A stretch of DNA of 6,286 nt from Christensenella sp. UBA3770 (GCA_002371075.1 DFFS01000058.1:1-6286), one strand, 5' to 3'; counted from the first letter of the stretch, positions 1 through 5,821 are shown. The notes: a model not told the origin generated them from the sequence alone. A program made the numbers and translations.

Positions 1-1116
1 GTCCTTGGTGGAAGACGCCGCTGCCGAGCCGATGGCAAGCAGGGATGCAAGCCTGCCCGCGTGCGACAGGTTGCCGATCACAACGCCGGCGCGCGCATAA
101 GCGTAGATCGCGCCCGTGGAAACGTTGTACGAGGTACCCACGGCGGAAATATGTGCGACGGATCTTGCGTTTAAGAGCATAAAGTTGGGGCTGTCGCCGA
201 GGGCAAATCCGCAAATGCCGCCTGCGTACGATCTGCCGTACTGCGCTTTGATGTCGCCTGCAAAGCTGACGCGGGTGACGACGCCCGACTCCGCCCTTCC
301 GATGATGCCGCCCGCGGACAAAATGGAGTTGTCCGTAGTGATGACTTTGGTCAGGATGTCGGCGGAGCCCGTCACGTGGCAGTTTTCAACGTGCGAAGCA
401 ACGGAGTGTCCGATCAACAAGCCGCAGTTGAGCTCGCCTTTGGAAGTGTCGGAATCCTTGTCGAAAAGGATGGATGCGTCCGCAAGCGTAAGGTTCTTGA
501 CGACGGCGTTTTTGACAAAGCCGAACAAGCCGACGTTGCCGTCCGTGTTGCACTTTGTAATGCTGAGCCCACGGATCGTGTGACCCGCGCCGTCAAATAC
601 ACCGCGGAAAGGATTGCCGCTGTTGCCGATGGGCGAAAAACTCTTACCCGTAAGATCTATATCCGACGTCAGACGGTAATAGATGGGTGCGTCCACCTTG
701 TTTGTGCCAAACTGGAGAGTATAACTCTCGGATACGGAGGCAAGGTCCTCCGCGCTGCCGATCAAAACGACGTCTTCCGACCTGCCTGTGCCCAGATGGT
801 ACACGACGGTCTCCGAACGAGCGATGACGGCGTCGTTTGCGTCTTTTGCAAAAACCGTATAGGCGTAGTCGCCCGGAGTCGTATAGGGGGAGACGTAGGA
901 GTTTTCTTTTACGGTGATCAAATAGCCGCTGCGGTCCATAAGCGTACATTTGACGGTGTAAGACGCGGCACCGTCGTACGCGTCCCAAACAAGACGCGCG
1001 CCCTCCATGCGTGCGCTCAAAGTGCCTTCCTGCGTCTTCTTTTTGCAGGAGGGAAACAAAACGAGCGTCAAGCACAAGGTTAAGATCAATAGTAAAGTGA
1101 CGACTTTTTTGCGCAT
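1..1116 (-). CDS. Secreted lipoprotein with GLUG-like beta-helix repeats (C-terminus beyond window)
   Basis: The frame is open for 372 codons from an ATG at 1116 to the left edge, so the C-terminus is missing. The N-terminus is a lipoprotein signal: basic MRKK, a hydrophobic stretch (residues 5-22), then F-P-S-C with the candidate lipidated Cys at residue 24 and a Lys-rich start to the mature chain. Residues about 33-107 look like a small beta-sandwich, fibronectin-III-like segment (RLVWDAYDGAASYTV). Residues about 145-215 carry the pattern common in GLUG/pectin-lyase-like surface proteins: YYRLTSDIDLTGKSFSPIG, then FRGVFDGAGHTI, then NVGLFGFVKNAVVKNLTL. GG-I-x-G echoes follow (CGLLIGHS, AGGIIGRAESG, AGGICGFALG). 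I infer an anchored extracellular protein, possibly an adhesin or glycan-binding protein; substrate unknown. The start is supported by AAAGGA at 1123-1128 and a strong promoter just upstream. It is divergent from the sipL-like gene and has no evident sporulation link. Confidence 0.85.
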   Translation of the reverse strand, partial: MRKKVVTLLLILTLCLTLVLFPSCKKKTQEGTLSARMEGARLVWDAYDGAASYTVKCTLMDRSGYLITVKENSYVSPYTTPGDYAYTVFAKDANDAVIARSETVVYHLGTGRSEDVVLIGSAEDLASVSESYTLQFGTNKVDAPIYYRLTSDIDLTGKSFSPIGNSGNPFRGVFDGAGHTIRGLSITKCNTDGNVGLFGFVKNAVVKNLTLADASILFDKDSDTSKGELNCGLLIGHSVASHVENCHVTGSADILTKVITTDNSILSAGGIIGRAESGVVTRVSFAGDIKAQYGRSYAGGICGFALGDSPNFMLLNARSVAHISAVGTSYNVSTGAIYAYARAGVVIGNLSHAGRLASLLAIGSAAASSTKD

Positions 1117-1135
1117 AATTTTTCCTTTATATATC

Positions 1136-1164
1136 AGTATATATAATTTTCCACCTTTCGTCAA
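1136..1164 (-). promoter_or_regulatory. Sigma-A promoter of the lipoprotein gene
   Basis: On the minus strand, TTGACG (1159-1164) and TATACT (1136-1141) are separated by exactly 17 bp; each differs from the sigma-A consensus at one position. Initiation would fall near 1129, giving a leader of about 13 nt that begins almost at the AAAGGA ribosome-binding site (1123-1128). On the plus strand a TATAAT occurs at 1142-1147 inside the same AT-rich patch, but its -35 region (about 1119-1124) is poor, so I do not call a promoter for the divergent sipL-like gene. Confidence 0.75.
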
Positions 1165-1230
1165 CCCAAAGTTCGGGAGGGCTTGTTCTATTTCTTCACC
1201 TTGCCGCGTAAAGTTAAGCATAAAACTTTT

Positions 1231-1236
1231 GGAGGG
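1231..1236 (+). promoter_or_regulatory. Ribosome-binding site of the sipL-like gene
   Basis: GGAGGG lies 5 nt upstream of the ATG at 1242, ideal Shine-Dalgarno spacing. It fixes this start over later in-frame starts. Confidence 0.8.
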
Positions 1237-1241
1237 TTTGT

Positions 1242-2702
1242 ATGGAAACAACGTACGGTGAATTGCTGCTTGGAATAAGCGAAAAGTATTCGGACGAAAT
1301 CGTGGTGGAAACCTCGGTGGACACGTCGGAGCGCGGCGGCGCGGAGAGCGTCGTATCGCTGGAGGCGGAGGCAAAGACGGTCGGCGTGGAGCTCGTAGAC
1401 GGCGAGGCAGAGGTCTCCGGAAAGGTCAACTACCGACTTTTGTATTTGGACAGGCAAAGACGCCTTTGCGGTCTGGATTATTTTAAGGACTTTTCTTGCC
1501 GCATAAAGGGGGATGCCATCACGCCCGGCGGCAAATGGGCGGCGGATCTCCTCGTTCCCGACGCGGAGGCTCACGTTAAAGGGGAGGAGGTGACGCTCTC
1601 CGCCATGGTGGACGTTTCGCTGACTTATTACGGCGAACAAAAGGCAAAATCGGTGGCGACGATCAGCGAGGCGGAGACTTTAGTCTCCGAGATCACATCG
1701 GAGCGTGCGTTTACAAAGGAGAGCACGTTGGAACTAAGCAAGGTTGCGGACGTAAACTTGGGCGTCAAAAAGATCCTTTTGTTCTCTGCCGAAGCGCTTC
1801 CCGTCGAGTGTAAGGAAGTTGAGGGCGGGACAGAGCTTTCCGGCGAAGTATCGGGAACGATATTGTACGTAAACGACGCGGAGGAAGTGACGGAACTGAA
1901 GGTGTCGTTGCCCTTTGGCGAAGCAGCGGAAGAGGACGTGCGTGACGCCGTCGCTTTTGTCAAAACCGCTCGCGTGATCTTGACGGACGACGAGGAGGGC
2001 GGCGCCGTGGAGGTGGAGGCGACGGTCGTTTTGCGACAAGTCGTTTATGAGCAAACGGCGCAAAGCGCCATAAAAGCGTGTTGCGGTGAGAAAAAACTGG
2101 TGGAGGAAACGTCGGAGAATTTTTGCGGGACGTTCTTTGTCGGTAGAAAAGTTTTCTCAGAGACGCTTGGCGGCACGGTCGCGGTGGAAAGGGAGGGCGA
2201 CGTCGCCTTCGTTCGACCCGGGTGTCGTGCGATCGCAGAGGTAAGTGTCGGTAAGGATGAAATAAAGGTCGAGGGCGTCTCTGCCTTCCAAATTGTTTTG
2301 CAAACGGAGGATGGATACGTTTCCGAGCAGGGAGAGTTGCCTTTTGTGTACGTTTTGCCGTTTGACGGCGCGGAAGAAAACCGGACTGCCGAAGTTGCGG
2401 TCAAAGTAACGGACGCCGTGGGTGTGGCGCGCGGCAAGGACGTGACGGTCAGCGCAAAGGTCTCACTGGACGTAAGACTGTTTGAGAAAAAGTGTTTTTC
2501 TTATCTTTCGGACGTCAAAGAAGCGGGCGACATTCCGGAGAGCGCGGCGGGCATCAGCGTCTACTATGCGGAAAAGGGGGAGGACGTGTTTTCCATTGCC
2601 AAAAAGATGGGCGTACTGCCAAGCGCGCTTGTCAAGGCAAACCCATTTTTGACAGAGCCGCTTGAAGATAATCAGAGGGTGTTGATCTTTAGACAGAAAT
2701 GA
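1242..2702 (+). CDS. sipL: SipL-like spore morphogenesis protein (DUF3794/SPOCS repeats plus C-terminal LysM)
   Basis: This is a 486-residue soluble protein with no signal peptide or membrane segment, rich in Glu and Val. Residues about 437-484 form a LysM domain: the YY-EKGEDVFSIAKKMGV core, the KANP turn, then LEDNQRVLIF. Ahead of it are beta-rich stretches of DUF3794 (SPOCS) type at about 40-125, 168-250 and 325-410, with the signature elements VELVDGEAEVSGKVNYRLLY, CKEVEGGTELSGEVSGTILY and IKVEGVSAFQIVL. In Clostridioides difficile, SipL has this architecture, is made in the mother cell, and binds the coat base-layer ATPase SpoIVA through its LysM domain to attach coat to the forespore. 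The same role is inferred here; domain boundaries are approximate. The ATG is supported by GGAGGG at 1231-1236. A CATAAAAC at 1219-1226 is only loosely like a sigma-E -10 and lies too close to the start to trust. Confidence 0.85.
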   Translation: METTYGELLLGISEKYSDEIVVETSVDTSERGGAESVVSLEAEAKTVGVELVDGEAEVSGKVNYRLLYLDRQRRLCGLDYFKDFSCRIKGDAITPGGKWAADLLVPDAEAHVKGEEVTLSAMVDVSLTYYGEQKAKSVATISEAETLVSEITSERAFTKESTLELSKVADVNLGVKKILLFSAEALPVECKEVEGGTELSGEVSGTILYVNDAEEVTELKVSLPFGEAAEEDVRDAVAFVKTARVILTDDEEGGAVEVEATVVLRQVVYEQTAQSAIKACCGEKKLVEETSENFCGTFFVGRKVFSETLGGTVAVEREGDVAFVRPGCRAIAEVSVGKDEIKVEGVSAFQIVLQTEDGYVSEQGELPFVYVLPFDGAEENRTAEVAVKVTDAVGVARGKDVTVSAKVSLDVRLFEKKCFSYLSDVKEAGDIPESAAGISVYYAEKGEDVFSIAKKMGVLPSALVKANPFLTEPLEDNQRVLIFRQK

Positions 2703-2715
2703 TCCTTTATAAAAT

Positions 2716-2754
2716 AAAGGAGGTCCCCGATCATGCGCGGGCGACCTCCTTTTT
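2716..2754. terminator. Terminator hairpin between convergent sipL-like and spoIIR genes, possibly bidirectional
   Basis: A perfect 10-bp outer stem (2716-2725 with 2743-2752) encloses a 4-bp inner CCCG/CGGG stem with one bulged C, followed on the plus strand by a T run at 2750-2754. It starts 14 bp after the sipL-like stop and lies 34 bp beyond the stop of the convergent spoIIR. On the minus strand the hairpin is followed by an interrupted T-rich stretch (TTTATTTTAT), so it may also end spoIIR transcription, less efficiently. The left arm contains AAAGGAGGT, which resembles a ribosome-binding site but has no start codon at suitable spacing. Confidence 0.85.
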
Positions 2755-2787
2755 ATATTGGATAAATAGAATATTATACAAATAGAA

Positions 2788-3318
2788 CTATTTTTTAAAT
2801 AAGCGGGCGATCCAACTGCGGTACTCCACTTCCTCCTTTCCCGTTTCTTCGGCGGCGATAAAGCACAAGGGCGGGTACGCCACACACCACCAGTTTTTGC
2901 CTTCGCCCGCGCCAAGCTCCACGATCACGGCGTCGTATTCCCCCTCCTTTAGCGTTAAGTCGCCGTAGCTTTTGGTGGGAAAATGCTCTCTGCCGAGTTT
3001 TACGCGGCTTCCGTACGTGTATCCGCACGAAAGCAACGTGTCGTTTGCCGTTTTTGCGATCTCCTGTCGTTTGCTCTCAAGGAGGGTCCACATCGTTTGT
3101 TTGTCCTTTATGCCCACCGACAAGGGGGCAAGGTATTGCACGATCGCGTCACGCACCGCAAGTTTAACCGACTGATCCTCGTCCGAGTCGGAGTTTGCGC
3201 GGACGTGTATCCTTATATAATCGGGGCTTTGCGCGGGCTTGGAGCAGGAGATCAACAGCAGGGTCGCCGAGACGGCAAAAACGATGAGCATCAAAAAAAT
3301 CAATATGTAGCGTTTCAT
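2788..3318 (-). CDS. spoIIR: Stage II sporulation protein R (SpoIIR)
   Basis: This 176-residue protein carries the SpoIIR hallmark IRIHVRANSDSDEDQSVKLA followed by VRDAIV. It also has the later family blocks FPTKSYGDLTLKEGEYDAVIVE, LGAGEGKNWWCVAYPPLCF. In Bacillus subtilis SpoIIR is made in the forespore under sigma-F, exported to the intermembrane space, and triggers SpoIIGA to cleave pro-sigma-E in the mother cell. The N-terminus (MKRY plus a hydrophobic stretch to residue 23) is an export signal; it ends L-I-S-C, so Cys25 may be lipidated. I prefer the ATG at 3318. The frame extends to a TTG at 3393, but that adds a hydrophilic, basic segment before the signal sequence and has no ribosome-binding site. 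Even at 3318 the site is weak: GAAGAGG at 3332-3338 lies 13 nt away. It is convergent with sipL and divergent from sleB. Confidence 0.93.
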   Translation of the reverse strand: MKRYILIFLMLIVFAVSATLLLISCSKPAQSPDYIRIHVRANSDSDEDQSVKLAVRDAIVQYLAPLSVGIKDKQTMWTLLESKRQEIAKTANDTLLSCGYTYGSRVKLGREHFPTKSYGDLTLKEGEYDAVIVELGAGEGKNWWCVAYPPLCFIAAEETGKEEVEYRSWIARLFKK

Positions 3319-3323
3319 ACCGC

Positions 3324-3352
3324 AAGTTTTGCCTCTTCGTCGCTTTTTATAC
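3324..3352 (-). promoter_or_regulatory. Candidate sigma-F promoter of spoIIR
   Basis: On the minus strand, GTATA (3348-3352) is followed after 14 bp by GGCAAAACTT (3324-3333). From memory of the B. subtilis consensus (-35 G-Y-A/T-T-A; -10 GG-n-R-A-n-A-n-T-A/T; spacing about 15-16), both elements fit but the spacer is one short. Sigma-F control is expected for spoIIR. The oddity is position: the -10 ends 5 bp before the ATG, so transcription would begin at or within the start codon. Confidence 0.4.
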
Positions 3353-3357
3353 GTCGG

Positions 3358-3386
3358 GTTTATTTTTTTCGGTTCTTCACATACTG
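3358..3386 (+). promoter_or_regulatory. Candidate sigma-G promoter of sleB-ypeB
   Basis: GTTTA (3358-3362), 17 bp, then CATACTG (3380-3386), read against a recalled sigma-G pattern of G-n-A-T-R and CATnnTA with 17-18 bp spacing. There is one mismatch in each element. Initiation near 3393 would give a leader of about 16 nt ahead of the ATG at 3409, including the ribosome-binding site. Sigma-G control is known for sleB in B. subtilis. The evidence is position plus a partial match only. Confidence 0.35.
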
Positions 3387-3408
3387 ATTTCAAAAAATCG
3401 AGGTAAAC

Positions 3409-4089
3409 ATGAAAAAAGCGTTGATTTGTATGATGGTGATGGTCTTTTGTTTAGCGCTGAGCTTTGCGTTTTTTTCGTCAAGTACCGCCGACGCCGAAGT
3501 TTTGAAAAACGGCTCCACCGGCACGCTTGTCAAAACTGTGCAGACCAAACTGAAAAACTGGGGATATTACACGGGGAAAGTGGATGGCGTTTACGGGCCC
3601 AAAACCGTGGCTGCGGTCAAGTATTTTCAGCGGGTAAACGGGCTTACGCAGGACGGCATCGTCGGCGCAAAGACCGCCGCCGCAATGGGCGTGACGCTGA
3701 CTTCTTCCGCGAGTTCTTCCACCGCAAGCGGTTACTCGTCCGGTGACAGCTATCTTCTTGCCAAGTGCATCTATGCCGAGGCGCGCGGCGAACCGTACAC
3801 GGGGCAAGTGGCGGTGGGCGCGGTCATCTTAAACCGCGTTCGTTCTTCCAAGTTTCCCAACAGCATTTCCGGCGTGATCTATCAGCCCTATGCCTTTACC
3901 TGCGTCGCGGACGGGCAGATCAATCTTACCCCCGACGCCAACGCAAAAAAGGCGGCGCAGGACGCTTTGAACGGGTGGGATCCCACCAACGGTTGCTTGT
4001 ATTACTACAATCCCGCGACGGCAACCAGCAGTTGGATCTGGTCCAGAACGGTCATGCTCAGCATCGGAAAGCACAATTTTGCCTTGTAA
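3409..4089 (+). CDS. sleB: Spore cortex-lytic enzyme SleB (peptidoglycan-binding plus cell wall hydrolase domain)
   Basis: This is a 226-residue secreted hydrolase. Residues 1-29 are a Sec signal peptide with a likely cut after A-D-A. Residues about 35-94 are a PG_binding_1 domain (LKNWGYYTGKVDGVYGPKT, then KYFQRVNGLTQDGIVG). A Ser/Thr-rich linker covers about 98-113. Residues about 115-226 are the SleB/Hydrolase_2 catalytic domain, with IYAEARGEPYTGQVAVGAVI then LNRV; E124 matches the catalytic Glu position of the family. SleB is a lytic transglycosylase that cleaves cortex glycan at muramic-delta-lactam during germination. It is held inactive in the dormant spore with YpeB. Length and domain order are normal and nothing is truncated. 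The start has GAGG at 3400-3403, 5 nt upstream. ypeB follows after 9 nt, the usual operon order. A CwlJ-type hydrolase is less likely because it lacks the peptidoglycan-binding domain. Confidence 0.93.
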   Translation: MKKALICMMVMVFCLALSFAFFSSSTADAEVLKNGSTGTLVKTVQTKLKNWGYYTGKVDGVYGPKTVAAVKYFQRVNGLTQDGIVGAKTAAAMGVTLTSSASSSTASGYSSGDSYLLAKCIYAEARGEPYTGQVAVGAVILNRVRSSKFPNSISGVIYQPYAFTCVADGQINLTPDANAKKAAQDALNGWDPTNGCLYYYNPATATSSWIWSRTVMLSIGKHNFAL

Positions 4090-4093
4090 GGAG
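4088..4093 (+). promoter_or_regulatory. ypeB ribosome-binding site overlapping the sleB stop codon
   Basis: AAGGAG uses the last two bases of the sleB TAA (4087-4089) and sits 5 nt before the ypeB ATG. A ribosome terminating on sleB would be at the ypeB initiation site, which fits coupled synthesis of partner proteins. Confidence 0.8.
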
Positions 4094-4098
4094 AAAGC

Positions 4099-5478
4099 AT
4101 GGATCAGCAAAGTATCGAGAAGAGAGAAAGAACAAAGACGACAATTATAATTGTCGTAATTGCACTGTTGGCTGTTTTGTCCGGCGTGTTCGTCGCCCTT
4201 TACGTCACCGCTAAAGCAGGAAAAACCGCCGCCGACGAGCGCTACCGTGCCTATGCCGAAAGCAATTATCGCAAAAGCTATTACGCCCTTTTGTACAACG
4301 TGGACGGGCTGGAGGGCGCCGCTGACAAATTGACCGTCGCTTCGGGCAAGGCGCTCAGGCAGGAATACCTTTCCGACGTGTCCTCATACGCCACCGCCGC
4401 GGCGGAAAACATGTCCGATTTCACGCCCGACGAGGGGGGCGACTCCAAGATCTTGAAGTTTATCAACCAGGTGGGCGATTTCGCCAAATATTTGGACGAC
4501 AAACTCAACAAAGGGGGAAGTTTTTCGGAAGAGGACGAAAGGACTTTGCGCGAGATCGCTGCCGCCGTCCGCGACGTCAAACAGAGCCTCGTCGCGTTGT
4601 CGGAAGAGGTGGAACAGGGGGATTTTTCCTTTGTGGACACACTGCGGCAAAAGGACAGTGAGTTTACAAAAACACTGCGTTCTTTTGAAGAAAAGGAGGT
4701 CGATTACCCCTCCATGATCTACGACGGACCGTTTAGCGACGCGCTCTCGGACAAAACACCCAAGGCGCTCAGCGGCGAAACCATATCGGAAGATCGGTGC
4801 AAAGAGATCGCGGCAAAGATCCTTGAAATCCCCAAAAATTCCGAAATATCCGTAAAAGATGGCGGTAAAAATATCTTTGAAACCTACGATTGCGAGGTGC
4901 AAACCGCCTCCGGCGTCGCCTATGTTACGGTTGCCAAACAGGGCGGTTTCCCGGTTTCGTTCAGTCTGCCGGAGGACAAGCAAAACGGCGTGCATATCGA
5001 GTCGTCCGACGCGGAACGTTATGCGGAAAACTACCTTGCCGCGATCGGCTTTGACAATATGAAAGCCGTATGGGCAAGCCTGTACGACAACGTTTATTAT
5101 ATCAACCTTGCTTGCACTCGTGACGGGGTGATCCTGTACCCCGACCTTGTCAAGGTAAAAGTCGGCGGCAGCAACGGCAAAATCGTGGGTATGGAGTGCT
5201 TAAACTATATCTACAACCACGAGGAGCGCACGTTGGAAACCCCCGTGGTCACCGAGCAGGAAGCCGCGGAAGCCATCAGCGAATATATCGCGCTCTCCTC
5301 TTGTCGTCTTGCCGTCGTCCCCACCAAAGGTGGCGGCGAAGCGTTGACGTACGAGTTTTACGGCATCAAGGGCGGTGAAAACGGCGATAAGTACTTTGTT
5401 TACGTGGACGCCGTGAGCGGGGAAGAACTGAAGATCATGCGCGTGCTGGATGGAGAGAGAGGACTGCTGCTACAATGA
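4099..5478 (+). CDS. ypeB: Germination protein YpeB
   Basis: This is a 459-residue membrane-anchored protein. After a charged cytoplasmic N-terminus, residues about 15-37 form one transmembrane helix (TIIIVVIALLAVLSGVFVAL), leaving the rest outside. Residues about 44-200 are helical and charged, as in the YpeB N-domain. The family signature YPSMIYDGPFSD is at 203-214. The C-terminal half (about 228-295, 303-375 and 385-452) looks like three PepSY-type alpha/beta units, the last ending KYFVYVDAVSGEEL. YpeB and SleB stabilise each other in the spore, and proteolysis of YpeB during germination is linked to SleB release. Its own ribosome-binding site AAGGAG (4088-4093) overlaps the sleB stop codon, with 5 nt to the ATG, so translational coupling is likely. 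The stop codon abuts the inverted repeat that opens the next intergenic region. Confidence 0.93.
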   Translation: MDQQSIEKRERTKTTIIIVVIALLAVLSGVFVALYVTAKAGKTAADERYRAYAESNYRKSYYALLYNVDGLEGAADKLTVASGKALRQEYLSDVSSYATAAAENMSDFTPDEGGDSKILKFINQVGDFAKYLDDKLNKGGSFSEEDERTLREIAAAVRDVKQSLVALSEEVEQGDFSFVDTLRQKDSEFTKTLRSFEEKEVDYPSMIYDGPFSDALSDKTPKALSGETISEDRCKEIAAKILEIPKNSEISVKDGGKNIFETYDCEVQTASGVAYVTVAKQGGFPVSFSLPEDKQNGVHIESSDAERYAENYLAAIGFDNMKAVWASLYDNVYYINLACTRDGVILYPDLVKVKVGGSNGKIVGMECLNYIYNHEERTLETPVVTEQEAAEAISEYIALSSCRLAVVPTKGGGEALTYEFYGIKGGENGDKYFVYVDAVSGEELKIMRVLDGERGLLLQ

Positions 5479-5500
5479 TGCGGAATAGGGCGTTAGTCGC

Positions 5501-5583
5501 AGTGAAGTTTTGATTGTAAACAATCAAAGTGAAGTTGTGCGCTGGCAGCGCACAGTGAAGTTTCTCGCTGTGCGAGAAGTTTG
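5501..5583. repeat. Array of a 9-bp box (AGTGAAGTT) alternating with different perfect hairpins
   Basis: AGTGAAGTT occurs exactly at 5501-5509, 5528-5536 and 5554-5562. Each copy is followed by a different perfect palindrome: TTGATTG-TAAA-CAATCAA (5510-5527), GTGCGCT-GGC-AGCGCAC (5537-5553) and TCTCGC-TGT-GCGAGA (5563-5577). A shortened box end (AAGTT, 5577-5581) closes the array. Periods are 27, 26 and about 24 bp. The stems share no sequence, yet every one is fully self-complementary. Boxes are constant and hairpins variable, which suggests a structured repeat family rather than simple tandem duplication. None of the hairpins is followed by a T run, so they are not ordinary terminators. The function is unknown. 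Confidence 0.85.
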
Positions 5584-5659
5584 GGATGGAAAAATTGACC
5601 TGCGGCTCATGAATTGCAATCAAAGACTGCATTAAGGACGGTTTTAATCGGAAATTCAG

Positions 5660-5696
5660 AAATTGGGAATGAGGGAATCTTCGTTCCCGATTTTTT
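5660..5696 (+). terminator. Probable terminator of the sleB-ypeB operon
   Basis: A 10-bp stem with one G-U wobble pairs 5660-5669 with 5684-5693 around a 14-nt loop, and T5691-T5696 form a run of six. A shorter alternative hairpin, GGGAA-TCTTCG-TTCCC (5673-5677 with 5684-5688), uses the same right arm. The hairpin lies 180 bp after the ypeB stop, so the transcript would include the box-hairpin array as its 3' untranslated region. Confidence 0.6.
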
Positions 5697-5763
5697 GTAT
5701 TATTCTTAACCGTTTGCGAAGCCGATTTATGAGCCAAAGGCTCAATATTCCGCATTAAAACGT

Positions 5764-5793
5764 TTGACACGCGCTCTCACGTGAATTTATAAT
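5764..5793 (+). promoter_or_regulatory. Consensus sigma-A promoter of the PFOR gene
   Basis: Perfect TTGACA (5764-5769) and perfect TATAAT (5788-5793) are separated by 18 bp. Initiation near 5800 would give a leader of about 35 nt. The spacer holds a perfect 8-bp palindrome, TCACGTGA (5777-5784), which could be an operator half or chance. Such a strong promoter fits a highly expressed central-metabolism gene and separates it from the sporulation operon upstream. Confidence 0.88.
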
Positions 5794-5821
5794 AGCAATG
5801 TTAATTTTTACTTTACCCTAT

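Larger units (their letters stand above)
5478..5755. repeat. 278-bp interval bracketed by a perfect 10-bp inverted repeat
   Basis: ATGCGGAATA at 5478-5487 is the exact reverse complement of TATTCCGCAT at 5746-5755. One further pair matches outside a single mismatch. The left arm begins on the last base of the ypeB stop codon and the right arm ends 8 bp before the -35 of the next promoter, so the bracket fills nearly all of the gene-free interval. Inside are the box-hairpin array (5501-5583), a probable terminator (5660-5696) and a TGAGCC-AAA-GGCTCA hairpin (5730-5744). I see no believable coding region and no clear target-site duplication. It may be a non-autonomous repeat element or simply an intergenic region with a chance inverted repeat. 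Confidence 0.45.

Noticed and set aside
376..1083. Plus-strand open frame of 235 codons opposite the lipoprotein gene
   Set aside because: The minus-strand frame has a signal peptide, lipobox, GLUG-like motifs, a ribosome-binding site and a promoter; the plus-strand frame has none and is rich in Arg, Val and Cys as expected for a shadow frame.
1219..1226. CATAAAAC as a sigma-E -10 for the sipL-like gene
   Set aside because: It lacks the expected final T and a -35 match at the proper distance, and would start transcription inside the ribosome-binding site.
2717..2725. AAAGGAGGT as a ribosome-binding site of a small gene
   Set aside because: No start codon lies at normal spacing with a following open frame; the bases are the left arm of the terminator stem.
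3319..3393. N-terminal extension of SpoIIR from a TTG at 3393
   Set aside because: It would place 25 mostly charged residues before the signal sequence, has no ribosome-binding site, and would overlap the candidate promoter of the gene.
4384..4995. Minus-strand open frame of 203 codons inside ypeB
   Set aside because: It is antisense to a confidently identified YpeB coding region and shows no recognisable motif or ribosome-binding site.
5501..5583. CRISPR array
   Set aside because: The repeated unit is only 9 bp, the intervening segments are 15-18 bp and each is its own perfect palindrome, and no cas genes are present.
5435..5770. Minus-strand open frame of 111 codons across the ypeB-PFOR interval
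   Set aside because: It runs through the box-hairpin array and the terminator and overlaps the ypeB 3' end. It has no ribosome-binding site, and its repeated Asn-Phe-Thr/Ser segments are just translated copies of the 9-bp box.
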